NCBI GenBank assembly: GCA_035565675.1
Contig: DATMSA010000040.1
Coordinates: 1-37,452, forward strand
Source of the DNA: Capillimicrobium sp035565675
GTDB lineage: Bacteria; Actinomycetota; Thermoleophilia; Solirubrobacterales; Solirubrobacteraceae
Length of the DNA stretch: 37,452 nt
Direction of reading: 5' to 3'
Shown: positions 1 through 8,268 of the stretch, piece by piece
How positions within the stretch are numbered: position 1 is the stretch's first letter
Layout: every line of letters starts with the position of its first letter
Translations under genes and position numbers: made by a program
The notes under the pieces: model-generated
Told to the model about the DNA's origin: nothing
Databases searched by the model: none
Seen by the model: the letters and a program-made list of their open reading frames with translations, nothing else

Positions 1-756
1 CTGGATCGGCTTGCTCGTGGCCACCGGGGCGGTCATCACGCCGCCGTTGGACTGCATCACCCGCAGCGTGCTGGCGAAGCCCTGCTCGCGCAGCTGCGCG
101 TCGAGGCGGCCCAGGTACTCGCTGACGATCGGCGCGATGTACGCGGAGACGACCGTGGTGCTGGTGCGCTCGTACTCGCGCCACTCCGGCGCGACGTCGA
201 CCGAGCACAGGACCGCGATGTCGCCGGCCTCCTCGGCCAGGATCTCCTTGACGCGCAGCTCGTGGGCGGGGTTGGCGTAGGAGTGCAGGAAGACGACGGC
301 GATCGCGTCGAACTCGTCGCGCAGGTCCGCCGCCAGCGCCCGCACCTGGCCCTCGTCCAGCGGCGTCAGGACCTCGCCGCCGGGACCCATGCGCTCGGTG
401 ACCTCGTAGACGTCGCGGCGGGGCACGAGCGGCTCGGCCGGGCGGTAGCGGACGTCGTACATCGCCGGGCGGCTGGCGCGCCCGATCGCGTACACGTCGC
501 GGAAGCCGGCGGTCGTGAGCAGCGCGACGCGTGCGCCGCGGCGCTCGAGGAAGGCGTTCAGGCCCGCCGTCGTGCCGTGGACGAAGCCGTCGAGGTCACG
601 GACGTCGACGCCGAGGCCCTCGACGGCGTCGAGCACGCCCCGCGCCAGGTTGCCGGGCGTCGAGGGCGCCTTGGCGGTCACCTCGCGGCCGTCGTCGGAG
701 ATCGCGACGGCGTCGGTGAACGTGCCGCCGATGTCGACGCCCAGCCTGAATCCCAC
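1..756 (-). CDS. Hydantoinase/oxoprolinase family protein, N-terminal part (cut by window edge)
   Basis: The first 252 residues of a HyuA-type ATP-dependent hydantoinase/5-oxoprolinase. The N-terminus reads GFRLGVDIGGTFTDAV, the ASKHA-type phosphate-binding loop of Hydant_A_N, followed by HGTTAGLNAFLERRGA near residue 60, a family signature. Members open cyclic amides such as hydantoins or 5-oxoproline using ATP; the substrate cannot be told from this part. The GTG start at 756 is preceded by a GGGAGCAGGA Shine-Dalgarno stretch. The frame runs off the left edge, so the C-terminal domain and any HyuB partner lie outside. It is separated from the upstream [2Fe-2S] gene by about 210 bp holding a copy of the island's shared operator, so it may have its own promoter within the same regulon. 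Confidence 0.88.
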   Translation of the reverse strand, partial: MGFRLGVDIGGTFTDAVAISDDGREVTAKAPSTPGNLARGVLDAVEGLGVDVRDLDGFVHGTTAGLNAFLERRGARVALLTTAGFRDVYAIGRASRPAMYDVRYRPAEPLVPRRDVYEVTERMGPGGEVLTPLDEGQVRALAADLRDEFDAIAVVFLHSYANPAHELRVKEILAEEAGDIAVLCSVDVAPEWREYERTSTTVVSAYIAPIVSEYLGRLDAQLREQGFASTLRVMQSNGGVMTAPVATSKPIQ

Positions 757-812
757 GTGTCCTGCTCCCTCGCGCTTTGTGAACCGTCTGTCCGTCAGGT
801 CCGCGGCGGATT

Positions 813-846
813 GCTCGCATTGCGGCCGTGTGCCCGCATACTGAAA
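813..846. promoter_or_regulatory. Shared operator, copy A (upstream of hydantoinase gene)
   Basis: 34-bp element with left arm GCTCGCATTGCGGC (813-826), 6-bp spacer and right arm CCCGCATACTGAAA (833-846). The left arm matches copies B, C and D closely; the right arm matches copy B best. It sits about 57 bp upstream of the minus-strand start at 756. A further half-site-like stretch, CGCTATTCGAGC, lies near 892. Likely binding site of an IclR-type regulator (inference). Confidence 0.55.
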
Positions 847-967
847 CATACGCATCCGCTGCTCGTCAAGCGCGCAAGCGCCCGCTATTCGAGCAACGTT
901 CAAACATCCCCGCAAATGCGCGGGTTCGTGGGCCCACGGTGGCGCGCAGGCGCGCGCGGGGATCAGG

Positions 968-1279
968 TCAGAGCGCCGACGTCGCGGGACCGGGGCCCGC
1001 CTGCAGGCGGACGTCCATCCCGTCGCGCACGTACGTCATGCACGCGCGTGTGTTCGGCACGCCGTCGATCACGGCCAGGCAGTCGAAGCAGACGCCCATG
1101 CCGCAGAACACGCCGCGGGGCTCCCCGCCGGACGTGGTGCGGGTGGCGATCACGCCCGCGGCCAGCAGCGCCGCCGCGACGGTCTCCCCCGCGTACGCGT
1201 CGACGGGGCGGCCGTCGACGTGGATGGTCACCGCCGGGCCGCGCGCGATCGCGGGGCCCAGCGGCAGCCGGCGGCCCAT
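968..1279 (-). CDS. Small [2Fe-2S] subunit of heterotrimeric amino-acid dehydrogenase (HcnA/OoxA-gamma-like)
   Basis: A 103-residue plant-type [2Fe-2S] ferredoxin-like protein. The cluster cysteines are Cys59, Cys64, Cys67 (FCGMGVCFDC) and Cys80, the spacing seen in HcnA, the opine-oxidase small subunit and the gamma subunit of D-hydroxyproline dehydrogenase (LhpF type). The ATG at 1279 begins 2 bp after the stop of the DapA-like gene, so the two are probably translationally coupled. In the related complexes this subunit joins the FAD-bearing alpha and beta chains, whose genes lie just upstream at 3461-4894 and 2238-3464. The lyase gene sits between beta and gamma, as if the lyase acts on the dehydrogenase product. 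It is the last gene of the 7400-968 operon. Confidence 0.85.
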   Translation of the reverse strand: MGRRLPLGPAIARGPAVTIHVDGRPVDAYAGETVAAALLAAGVIATRTTSGGEPRGVFCGMGVCFDCLAVIDGVPNTRACMTYVRDGMDVRLQAGPGPATSAL

Positions 1280-1281
1280 CG

Positions 1282-2223
1282 TCAGCGCCCCGCGCCCGCC
1301 GGCACGAGACCCTCCTCGGCGAGGATCGCCCGCATCTCCTCGAGCTTGGCCGGATCGGTGATCGGCAGGCGCGGCCGGCGGACCGTGCCGCCGGGCTGGC
1401 CGAGGATCGCCATCAGCGCCTTCAGCTCGCTGGCGTAGTGGCCGTGCCGGCCCGCCCAGCCCCCCGGCAGCCACAGCTTCGGGAACAGGCGCTCGTTGCG
1501 CACCGCGTGCGCGAGCGCCGCGTCGTGGTCGCCCCGCCAGTGCGCCTCCCAGAACTCGGCGTCGGCGCGCAGGAACAGCGAGCCGCCCCCGATCGTCCCG
1601 TCGCCGCCGTAGCGCTCGAGCTGCTCGAGGCCCGCAGGCGTCATGTACGGGCCGAACACGCGCACCCGGTCGACGACCGCGCGCGACGAGGCGTAGAACT
1701 GCTCGACGTTCGGCGTCGAGTCCTTGAAGGCCACGACCGTGTCGATCTCGACGAGCTCCTGCGCGAGGTCGGTGTCGATCTCGACGCTCGTGCCGTGCGG
1801 CCAGTTGTAGATCATCAGCGGCGCGTCGACCCTGGCCGAGATGTCCTGGTACCAGGCGACGATCTCCTCGCGGAAGGGCTTGGCGTAGGGCGGCGGCGTG
1901 GCCGCGATCCCGTCGGCGCCGGCGTCGAGCGCGCCGCGCGCGTGCCCGGCGACGAGGTCGGCCGTGTAGTCGGTGCAGCCGACGATCACCGGGATGCGCC
2001 CGTCGATCGTCTCGACCGCGGTCTGCGCGACCAGGCGCCGCTCCTCGGGCGACTGGGAGAACCACTCGCCGGTCGTCCCCTCGATGAGCACGCCGTGCAG
2101 CCCCTCGCGCACGTAGAGCTCCAGCAGCTCGCGCAGCAGGTCGAGCGCGAGGCTGCCGTCCTCGTTGAACGGGGTCGGGACCGCGGCGAAGTAGCCGCGC
2201 CAGTCCACATCGTGTCGATCCAT
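1282..2223 (-). CDS. Dihydrodipicolinate synthase/N-acetylneuraminate lyase family protein
   Basis: A 313-residue DapA/NAL-family TIM-barrel enzyme. The Schiff-base lysine is Lys167 in VVAFKDST, the catalytic tyrosine is Tyr139 in LMIYN, and the GTTGE loop is at residues 49-53. The start ATG at 2223 follows an AGAGGA Shine-Dalgarno sequence; 14 bp separate it from the upstream beta-subunit gene. Because it is embedded in an amino-acid dehydrogenase operon it is unlikely to be the lysine-pathway enzyme. A known family member with this context is LhpC, the delta1-pyrroline-4-hydroxy-2-carboxylate deaminase of hydroxyproline breakdown, which yields 2-oxoglutarate semialdehyde. That role is inference from context; a sugar-acid or keto-acid aldolase remains possible. 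Confidence 0.85.
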   Translation of the reverse strand: MDRHDVDWRGYFAAVPTPFNEDGSLALDLLRELLELYVREGLHGVLIEGTTGEWFSQSPEERRLVAQTAVETIDGRIPVIVGCTDYTADLVAGHARGALDAGADGIAATPPPYAKPFREEIVAWYQDISARVDAPLMIYNWPHGTSVEIDTDLAQELVEIDTVVAFKDSTPNVEQFYASSRAVVDRVRVFGPYMTPAGLEQLERYGGDGTIGGGSLFLRADAEFWEAHWRGDHDAALAHAVRNERLFPKLWLPGGWAGRHGHYASELKALMAILGQPGGTVRRPRLPITDPAKLEEMRAILAEEGLVPAGAGR

Positions 2224-2237
2224 GGCGTCCTCTCTGG

Positions 2238-3464
2238 TCAGGTCGCCGCCGGCGCGCGGGCCGGCGGGCGGTCGGGTGAGTACTCGTCGGGCAGCGGCGC
2301 CAGCGTGGGGTCGACCATGCGCTCGGCCAGCATCCGCGCCAGGATCGGGGTCATCGTGTAGCCGGAGGAGCCGACGACCACCGCGTGGTAGCCGGGCACG
2401 CGCCGCGACGCGCCGACGACCGGCGAGACGTCGTCGGTCCAGGCGTTGATCCCCGACCAGGTCCGCACCAGCCGCACGTCGGCCAGCGCGGGCACCACGT
2501 CGACGGCCACGGCCGCGTTTCCGGCCGCGCTGGACCAGTGGGTCGCGTGGCGGCGCGGCGGGTCGGGGTACGACGGCCAGCCGCCGCCGATGATGAACGT
2601 GCCGTTGAACGCCTGCTTGAGCGTGAGGCGGCGGCCGATGTGCTGGACCAGCGGCTCGATCAGGCGCGGCCGCGCCTCGGTCACGTTCACGTGCAGCGGC
2701 ATCGCGCGCACCGGCAGCTCCAGTCCGACGTGGCGGCCCAGCTCGGGCGCCCACGCGCCGGCCGCGTTGACGATGCGGGTGGCGCGGATCGTCCCCGCCG
2801 CGGTGCGCACGCGGAAGGGCCCGCCCCCGTCGGCGCCCAGCGCGTCGATCTCCCGCACTCCCGCGCCCGTTCGGATCACGGCCCCGTGCTCGGTGGCGCG
2901 CAGCGCGAACAGCGGCGCGGCGACGAGCGGGTTCACGTGCCCCTCGACGGGGCAGTACGCGCCGCCGATCACGGCGTCCGACAGCCACGGCGCGAGCTCG
3001 CGCAGCTCGGCGCCCTCGACGACGTGGGTCTCCAGGCCGGCGGCCGCCTCGATGCGCTGCTTCTCGTGCAGGAAGGCCAGCTCCTCGGGCCGCTCGGCGA
3101 CCATCAGGCCGCCCGTGAGGTGCAGGTCGATCGGCCCGTGGAGCTCGGCCTCCAGGTCGTGCCAGAGCTGCGACGCCTCGACGGCGAAGCGCGTCTCCTC
3201 ACGCAGCCGGTCGGCGGCGTTGGCGGTCTGCAGGCCGCCGGCGAGCTGATGGATGGCGATCTGCAGATGCAGCGAGCCGGCGTTGGTCCCCGACGCCTCG
3301 CGGTTCAGCTCGCCGCGCTCGACGAGCACGACGGCCACGCCCGCGCGCGCGAGGTAGTACGCGATCGCCGTCCCCGCGATGCCGCCGCCGACGACGAGCA
3401 CGTCCGTCTCGGCGGGCAGCTCGCCGCGGGTTTCGGGGACCGGGAGGAAGGGCGGCGCGCTCAC
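2238..3464 (-). CDS. FAD-dependent oxidoreductase, DAO family (beta subunit of heterotrimeric amino-acid dehydrogenase)
   Basis: A 408-residue D-amino-acid-oxidase/sarcosine-oxidase-beta-like flavoprotein. The N-terminal dinucleotide-binding fold reads DVLVVGGGIAGTAIAYYLA (about 21-39) and the C-terminal FAD contact region has SGYTMTPILARMLAE. The GTG start at 3464 overlaps the stop of the alpha gene by 4 bp (GTGA), which fixes the start and implies coupled translation. With the alpha chain and the small [2Fe-2S] protein it fits the alpha-beta-gamma dehydrogenases that oxidise D-amino acids, opines or cis-4-hydroxy-D-proline. Here beta would carry the substrate site. Substrate unknown from sequence; the DapA-like neighbour favours a hydroxyproline-like compound (inference). 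Confidence 0.87.
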   Translation of the reverse strand: MSAPPFLPVPETRGELPAETDVLVVGGGIAGTAIAYYLARAGVAVVLVERGELNREASGTNAGSLHLQIAIHQLAGGLQTANAADRLREETRFAVEASQLWHDLEAELHGPIDLHLTGGLMVAERPEELAFLHEKQRIEAAAGLETHVVEGAELRELAPWLSDAVIGGAYCPVEGHVNPLVAAPLFALRATEHGAVIRTGAGVREIDALGADGGGPFRVRTAAGTIRATRIVNAAGAWAPELGRHVGLELPVRAMPLHVNVTEARPRLIEPLVQHIGRRLTLKQAFNGTFIIGGGWPSYPDPPRRHATHWSSAAGNAAVAVDVVPALADVRLVRTWSGINAWTDDVSPVVGASRRVPGYHAVVVGSSGYTMTPILARMLAERMVDPTLAPLPDEYSPDRPPARAPAAT

Positions 3465-4894
3465 TGGAACAGCCCCAGCTCCTCCTCCGGCCGCTCGGCG
3501 ATCGCCGACAGCGGCACCGGACGGGCGGGCAGGCGCGGCGTGGCGGGCTCCACGGCGCCGGGCGCGACGCCATGGCGGGCGGCGATGCGCGCGACGACCT
3601 GGCGCTGGCAGTTGCGGCCCTGGCACAGGCCCATGCCAGCCCGCGTGAGGCCCTTCACGACGCTCAGATCGGCGGTGCCGGCGACGGCCTCGTCGATCCG
3701 GGCGCGCGTGACCTCCTCGCAGCGGCAGACGACCGTGTCGGGCGTCGCGAGCTCGAACAGGCCCGGCCCGATGCGGTGCATGCGCCGCAGCGCCCGGGCG
3801 AACCGGCGCTTGCGGGCGATGCGCGCCCGAATGGGCGCAGCGGCGCGGCCCGCGGCGGCCTCGTCGAGCCTCCCGAGGTCGCGGGCGGCGCCCAGCGCGG
3901 CCAGCCGGCCCTCGTCGATCGCCACGTAGGAGCCGTCGACGCCCGTCCCGTCGCCGGCGGCGAGCACCCCGGCCACCGACGTGCGCTGCCACTCGTCGAG
4001 CACGACGACCGGCCCGCCGCGGTCCTCGTCGAAGCCCATGTCGCAGCCGACCAGGCGCAGCAGCTCCACCGACGGCGTGAAGCCGTAGCCGACGCACAGC
4101 GTGTCGGCGGCGATCGTCTCCTCGGTCCCGGGGACGATCCGCCAGTCGGCGTCGACGCGCGCGTGGGTGACCGCCTCGACGCGGCCGTCGCCCTCGGCGC
4201 GCACGACGATGCGCCGGTAGCGCAGCGGGACGCGGTGGCGCAGCAGCGTCGCGCGGTAGCCGATCGCGTCGCGGAGCAGGCGCGTGTTGCCGCGCGCGGC
4301 CAGCCCCATGCGCGCGACATCGGCCGGCCGCGGCGGTGGGCCCGCCTCGAGCACGCAGGCGACCGGCACGCCCATCGCCTGGAGCTGGGCCGGGAACGCG
4401 AGCGCCAGCGGGCCGCTGCCGGCGAACACGGCGCGCTCGCCCGGCGCCACGCGCTGGGCCTTCACGAGCGTCTGCGCCGCGCCGGCCGTGAGCACTCCCG
4501 GCAGCGTCCAGCCGGGGAACGCGACCGGGCGGTCGTGGGCGCCGGGCGCCAGGAGCAGCCGGCGCGCGACGACGGTGCGGGCGTGCTCGCCGTCGGCGAC
4601 GAGCACGACGCGGTCGCCCTCGACGGCGACGACCGCGGTGCGGGTGAGGACGGCGGCGCCGGAGCGCTCGGCCGCCTCGATCAGGGCCCGCCCGCGGGCG
4701 AAGTCCGCCCCGAGCGCGCTCGGGTCGCGGACCTCGAACCCCGGGCCCATCTGCTTGAAGATCTGCCCGCCGAGTGTCGCCCGCTCGTCGACGAGGGCGA
4801 CCGACAGGCCGAGGGCGGCGGCATCCGCCGCCGCCGCCAGGCCCGCCGGTCCGCCCCCGGCGACGAGGAGGTCATAGCGCTCGACGTCCGGCAA
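3461..4894 (-). CDS. NAD(P)/FAD-dependent oxidoreductase with BFD-like [2Fe-2S] domain (alpha subunit)
   Basis: A 477-residue alpha subunit of the HcnB/OoxA/LhpE type. An N-terminal FAD-binding motif (LLVAGGGPAGLAAA, about 9-22) is followed by a pyridine-nucleotide-disulfide-oxidoreductase-like core with a second Rossmann motif (FAGSGPLALA). A C-terminal BFD-like iron-sulfur segment has Cys390, Cys392, Cys424 and Cys429 (VCRCEE and LCQGRNC). The start is a TTG at 4894 with a GAGGAG-type Shine-Dalgarno upstream, 15 bp after the binding-protein stop. It probably passes electrons from the beta-subunit flavin through its cluster and cofactor. All expected cysteines are present, so it looks intact. 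Confidence 0.88.
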   Translation of the reverse strand: MPDVERYDLLVAGGGPAGLAAAADAAALGLSVALVDERATLGGQIFKQMGPGFEVRDPSALGADFARGRALIEAAERSGAAVLTRTAVVAVEGDRVVLVADGEHARTVVARRLLLAPGAHDRPVAFPGWTLPGVLTAGAAQTLVKAQRVAPGERAVFAGSGPLALAFPAQLQAMGVPVACVLEAGPPPRPADVARMGLAARGNTRLLRDAIGYRATLLRHRVPLRYRRIVVRAEGDGRVEAVTHARVDADWRIVPGTEETIAADTLCVGYGFTPSVELLRLVGCDMGFDEDRGGPVVVLDEWQRTSVAGVLAAGDGTGVDGSYVAIDEGRLAALGAARDLGRLDEAAAGRAAAPIRARIARKRRFARALRRMHRIGPGLFELATPDTVVCRCEEVTRARIDEAVAGTADLSVVKGLTRAGMGLCQGRNCQRQVVARIAARHGVAPGAVEPATPRLPARPVPLSAIAERPEEELGLFQ

Positions 4895-4909
4895 CCGGCT
4901 CCCGGCTCC

Positions 4910-5794
4910 TCAGCAGCCCTCGGGCATCGGCGGCATCTCGTCGACCTCGAACACGCGCTCGTAGATCTCCGCGAGGGTGCCGTCGTTCTGCTTCTCGCAC
5001 AGCCACGTGTCGAGGAACTCGACGAACGCCTCGTTGCCCTTCGGCACGGCCCACGAGCCGTACTCGACGTGCAGCGGCTCGGCCGTCTCGGCCTCGGCGA
5101 GCTGGTCGGGGTTGGACGCGTCGAACTGCGCCAGCAGGTAGGACTCGACCACGACCGCGTCGGCGCGGCCGGTGGCGACCTCGAGGAAGGCGGCGTTCTG
5201 GTCCGGGAAGCCCTTCACGGTCGCGTCCGGGAAGGTCTCCTTGGCCAGCGTCTCGGCGGTGGAGCCCTGCAGCGCCGTGATCACCGTGCCCTTCGTGTTG
5301 AGCTGGTCGGCCGAGGTGACCTCGGAGGCCTTGTCGGCCGGCACGCCGATGGTCTGGGCGTACGGCACGTAGCCGCGGGTGAAGTCGACGACCTCCTGGC
5401 GCTCCGGCGTGGCGCTCAGGCCGACGGAGACCATGTCGAACTGGTTGGACTGCAGGCCCGGGATGAGGCCGTTGAAGTCGAGGTTCTGGATGTTCAGCTC
5501 GGCGCCGAGGTCGGGCGCGAGCTCCTTGAGCAGCTCGACGTCGTAGCCGGCCGGCTCGCCGTTGTCCAGGTACATCTGCGGCTTGAACTGCAGGTTCATC
5601 CCGACGGTGAGCTGCCCCTCGTTGATGGGCTTGAACCCGGTGTCCGCGGGCTGCTCGGCTACGGCCGTCTCGGACTCGGCGGTGCCCGCCGCCGTGCCGG
5701 TGCTGCTGTCGTCGTCGGATCCACACGCGCTGATCGTCAGCATGGCGGCCCCGACGACGAGCGCCGCGAGCCCCCGCCTTGTCTTCATGACCAT
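4910..5794 (-). CDS. Polar amino-acid ABC transporter substrate-binding lipoprotein
   Basis: A 294-residue family 3 solute-binding protein. The N-terminus is a lipoprotein signal, basic then hydrophobic, ending in the lipobox ISAC with the modified Cys at 24, followed by an acidic/Ser/Thr linker. The mature part has the typical order: NEGQLTVGMNLQFKPQMY at the start, FDMVSVGLSATPERQEVVDF in the hinge region, and WAVPKGNEAFVEFLDTWL near the end. Two late cysteines (in TWLCEK and the terminal residue) could form a disulfide. The ATG at 5794 has GGAGGA 8 bp upstream. It feeds the permease and ATPase encoded just upstream, and its operon position suggests it captures the amino acid oxidised by the downstream dehydrogenase. 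Confidence 0.92.
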   Translation of the reverse strand: MVMKTRRGLAALVVGAAMLTISACGSDDDSSTGTAAGTAESETAVAEQPADTGFKPINEGQLTVGMNLQFKPQMYLDNGEPAGYDVELLKELAPDLGAELNIQNLDFNGLIPGLQSNQFDMVSVGLSATPERQEVVDFTRGYVPYAQTIGVPADKASEVTSADQLNTKGTVITALQGSTAETLAKETFPDATVKGFPDQNAAFLEVATGRADAVVVESYLLAQFDASNPDQLAEAETAEPLHVEYGSWAVPKGNEAFVEFLDTWLCEKQNDGTLAEIYERVFEVDEMPPMPEGC

Positions 5795-5828
5795 CGACCT
5801 TCCTCCAGTGATGCGGTGAACAGAAACC

Positions 5829-6584
5829 TCAAGCGGACTGCGTCGCGGAGACGCGCTCGATGAGCGCCCCGATCCGGCGGCGCTTGCGGCCGGTGATCGC
5901 CTGGGCGACCCGTCCGCGGGGAGGGCTCTCCATGACCTTCTCGACCGCCCGGAAGAGGAAGTCGATGAGGAACGCCACGGCGACGTAGAGCGCGGCGGCG
6001 GCCGTGTAGAGCACGAACGGCTGGAAGTACGTCGAGTTCAGGTTCTGCGTGACGCGGACCACCTCGGTGAGCCCGATCACGGTGAAGGTCGACGTGTCCT
6101 TCACCATCCCGATGAACATCGATCCGATGTTCGGGATCGCGATCTTCGTGGCCTGCGGCAACGTGACCGACAGGAACACGCGCACGGGATGCATGCCGAG
6201 CGCCAGGCCCGCCTCGCGCTGGCCCTTGGGGATCGCCATGAGCGCGGCGCGGTAGATCTCGGCGATGAACGCGCTGTACAGCAGCGTCAGCGCGATCACG
6301 CCGGCCTGGAAGGTCGAGAACTGGATTCCGATGACCAGCGACAGGCCGAAGTAGACCCAGATGACGCTGACCAGGGCGGGGACGCCGCGGAAGATGTTCA
6401 CGTACAGCGCGGCGAGCCACGTCACCGGCGGGGCGCTCATCCGCAGCAGCGCGAGGATCAGCCCCACGCCGACCGACAGGACGAGCGCGACGGCGGAGAC
6501 CTCGAGGGCGACGAGCAGGCCGTCCAGGAGGGCCGTGCGGTTCTCCCAGATGAGTCCCCAGTCGTAGGCGGCGAAGATCTTCAT
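5829..6584 (-). CDS. Polar amino-acid ABC transporter permease (HisM/GlnP family)
   Basis: A 251-residue inner-membrane permease with about five hydrophobic segments. It carries the EAA loop that docks the ATPase (AIPKGQREAGLALGM and the following PQA, about 116-146), typical of the HisMQ/GlnP family. The ATG at 6584 directly follows the TAG stop of the ATPase gene (TAGATG), so translation is coupled. Only one permease gene is present, so it probably works as a homodimer. The C-terminal tail is unusually basic (GRKRRRIG). It belongs to the transporter/dehydrogenase operon. Confidence 0.93.
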   Translation of the reverse strand: MKIFAAYDWGLIWENRTALLDGLLVALEVSAVALVLSVGVGLILALLRMSAPPVTWLAALYVNIFRGVPALVSVIWVYFGLSLVIGIQFSTFQAGVIALTLLYSAFIAEIYRAALMAIPKGQREAGLALGMHPVRVFLSVTLPQATKIAIPNIGSMFIGMVKDTSTFTVIGLTEVVRVTQNLNSTYFQPFVLYTAAAALYVAVAFLIDFLFRAVEKVMESPPRGRVAQAITGRKRRRIGALIERVSATQSA

Positions 6585-7400
6585 CTAGAGCACCGCCGAG
6601 ATGAACTTCTTGGTGCGCGGGTTCTGCGGGTTGTCGAAGAACCCGCGGGGACCGGACTCCACGATCGCCCCGTCCTCCATGAAGACGCTGAGGTCGCCGA
6701 CCTCGCGCGCGAAGCCGAGCTCGTGGGTGACGACGACCATCGTCATGCCCGACTCGGCCACCTTGCGCATGACCGCGAGGACCTCGCCGACGAGCTCGGG
6801 GTCCAGCGCGGACGTGGGCTCGTCGAAGAGCATGACCTTCGGATCGAGGGAGAGCGCCCGGGCGATCGCGACGCGCTGCTGCTGGCCGCCCGACATCTCG
6901 CGCGGGAAGTGCGCGGCGTGGCGCAGGAGGCCCACCGCCTGCAGCGCGTGGGCGGCGCGCTCCTCGGCCTCGCGGCCCTTGATCTTGGCGACCCGCTTGA
7001 GCGGCAGCGTGATGTTCTCGAGTGCGGTGAGGTGCGGGAAGAGGTTGAACTGCTGGAAGACCATCCCGACGGCGCGGCGCAGCTCGACCGGCTTGCCGCG
7101 GGGCACGCCGGGCTCCTTGCCGTGGCCGTACTCCCGCCCCAGGACCTTCAGCGAGCCGGCGGTCGGCTCCTCGAGCAGGTTGATCGTGCGCAGCAGCGTC
7201 GACTTGCCCGAGCCGGACGGGCCGAAGATGACGACGTGCTCGCCCGCCTCGACCGTCAGGTCGACGCCGCACAGGACCTCGTGGTCCCCGAAGGACTTGC
7301 GGATGCCGGTCATCTCGACGACCGCGCCGGTCCCCGGGCGGGGCGCCGCCGCGTCGAGTCCGGGGATGCCGGTCACTTCGTCGGCCATGGCGACGGCCAC
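6585..7400 (-). CDS. Polar amino-acid ABC transporter ATP-binding protein (GlnQ family)
   Basis: About 271 residues. Walker A is GPSGSGKST, the Q-loop VFQQFNLFPH, the signature MSGGQQQRVAIARAL, and Walker B VMLFDEPTSALDP, followed by the H-loop VTHELGFA; all are intact. The family typically imports amino acids such as glutamine, histidine or arginine. Start choice: GTG at 7400 has GAGG with an 8-bp spacer; ATG codons at 7388 and 7418 are alternatives, but 7418 abuts the shared operator copy B. It is the first gene of the seven-gene operon running to 968. Confidence 0.9.
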   Translation of the reverse strand: MAVAMADEVTGIPGLDAAAPRPGTGAVVEMTGIRKSFGDHEVLCGVDLTVEAGEHVVIFGPSGSGKSTLLRTINLLEEPTAGSLKVLGREYGHGKEPGVPRGKPVELRRAVGMVFQQFNLFPHLTALENITLPLKRVAKIKGREAEERAAHALQAVGLLRHAAHFPREMSGGQQQRVAIARALSLDPKVMLFDEPTSALDPELVGEVLAVMRKVAESGMTMVVVTHELGFAREVGDLSVFMEDGAIVESGPRGFFDNPQNPRTKKFISAVL

Positions 7401-7421
7401 CGGCTCGCCCTCACGCATACT

Positions 7422-7455
7422 GCTCGCATAGCGAGAACACGCCCGCATCGTGAAC
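7422..7455. promoter_or_regulatory. Shared operator, copy B (upstream of transporter/dehydrogenase operon)
   Basis: 34-bp element with left arm GCTCGCATAGCGAG (7422-7435), spacer AACACG and right arm CCCGCATCGTGAAC (7442-7455). It has the same 14-6-14 layout as copies A, C and D. It lies about 22 bp upstream of the preferred start of the ABC ATPase gene and 32 bp past the stop of the SDR gene at 7490, so it should control the 7400-968 operon. Confidence 0.6.
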
Positions 7456-7489
7456 TACTCGTGTAGGTGCTGTCAAGCGCCAACGTGCC

Positions 7490-8257
7490 TCACCTGATGT
7501 TCGTCGCCCCGTTGAGGTCGAGCGCCGCGCCGGTCAGGTTCGGGGCCTGTCCCGTGGCCAGGAAGGCGACGAGGCGCGCCACCTCGGCCGGCTCGACCAT
7601 CTCTCCCATCGCGAGCATCGCGTTGACCGCCTCGATGCCGCCCCGGTACGTCGCGGAGATCTCCGACATCGGCGTGCGGACGATCCCGGGAGCGACGATG
7701 TAGGACAGGACGCCGTCGCGGGCGTGGTTGCGCGCCACGGTCTGCGCGAACACGTGCAGCGCCGCCTTGGACGACGCGTAGGCGGGCAGCTGCGGGATCG
7801 CCGAGCCGCGCTGGGCGGCCCAGCTCGAGATCGTGATCAGCGCCCCGCCACCGGCGTCGACGAAGTGGCGCACCGCCTCGCGGCCGAGCGACGCGGGCTC
7901 GAGCACGTTCACGCGCATCGAGGTCTCCCAGCCCTCGTCCCAGACGTCGTCGGGGCCGTCGAACGGCGTCTCGCGCGACACGGCCGCATTGAGCACGACG
8001 ACGTCGATGCGCTCGCGCCAGGCGCGCGCGTCGCGCCAGAGGGTGCGCGCCGCCCCCGGCTGCGACAGGTCGGCGGCGATCGTGGTCCAGCGGTCCCCGG
8101 GCGCGCCCGCGCACGCGCGCTCGGCGCCCTCGCGGTCGCGCCCGTAGTGGGCGATCACGTGCGCCCCGCGGTCGAGCAGCTCGGCCGCCGTGGCGGCACC
8201 GATGCCGCCGGACGCGCCGGTGAGCAGCACCGTCTTGCCCTCGAGGTCCTGCGCCAT
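7490..8257 (-). CDS. SDR family oxidoreductase (FabG-like)
   Basis: A 255-residue classical short-chain dehydrogenase/reductase. The cofactor loop is TGASGGIG (about 13-20), the NNAG-equivalent is LNAAVS near 89-94, and the catalytic residues are Ser144, Tyr160 and Lys164 (YASSK). Asn118 in MRVNVLEP matches the active-site Asn. The basic HYGRDREG after strand 2 hints at NADP preference. The ATG at 8257 follows GAGGGGGAAGG; 11 bp separate it from the upstream SDR gene. Last gene of the LLM-SDR-SDR operon. Substrate unknown; the setting suggests a hydroxy or keto intermediate of the island's pathway. Confidence 0.9.
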   Translation of the reverse strand: MAQDLEGKTVLLTGASGGIGAATAAELLDRGAHVIAHYGRDREGAERACAGAPGDRWTTIAADLSQPGAARTLWRDARAWRERIDVVVLNAAVSRETPFDGPDDVWDEGWETSMRVNVLEPASLGREAVRHFVDAGGGALITISSWAAQRGSAIPQLPAYASSKAALHVFAQTVARNHARDGVLSYIVAPGIVRTPMSEISATYRGGIEAVNAMLAMGEMVEPAEVARLVAFLATGQAPNLTGAALDLNGATNIR

Positions 8258-8268
8258 CCTTCCCCCTC

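Noticed and set aside
262..2361. Long plus-strand open frame over hydantoinase, [2Fe-2S] and DapA-like genes
   Set aside because: Antisense shadow of three recognised minus-strand genes; the residue composition is typical of shadow frames.
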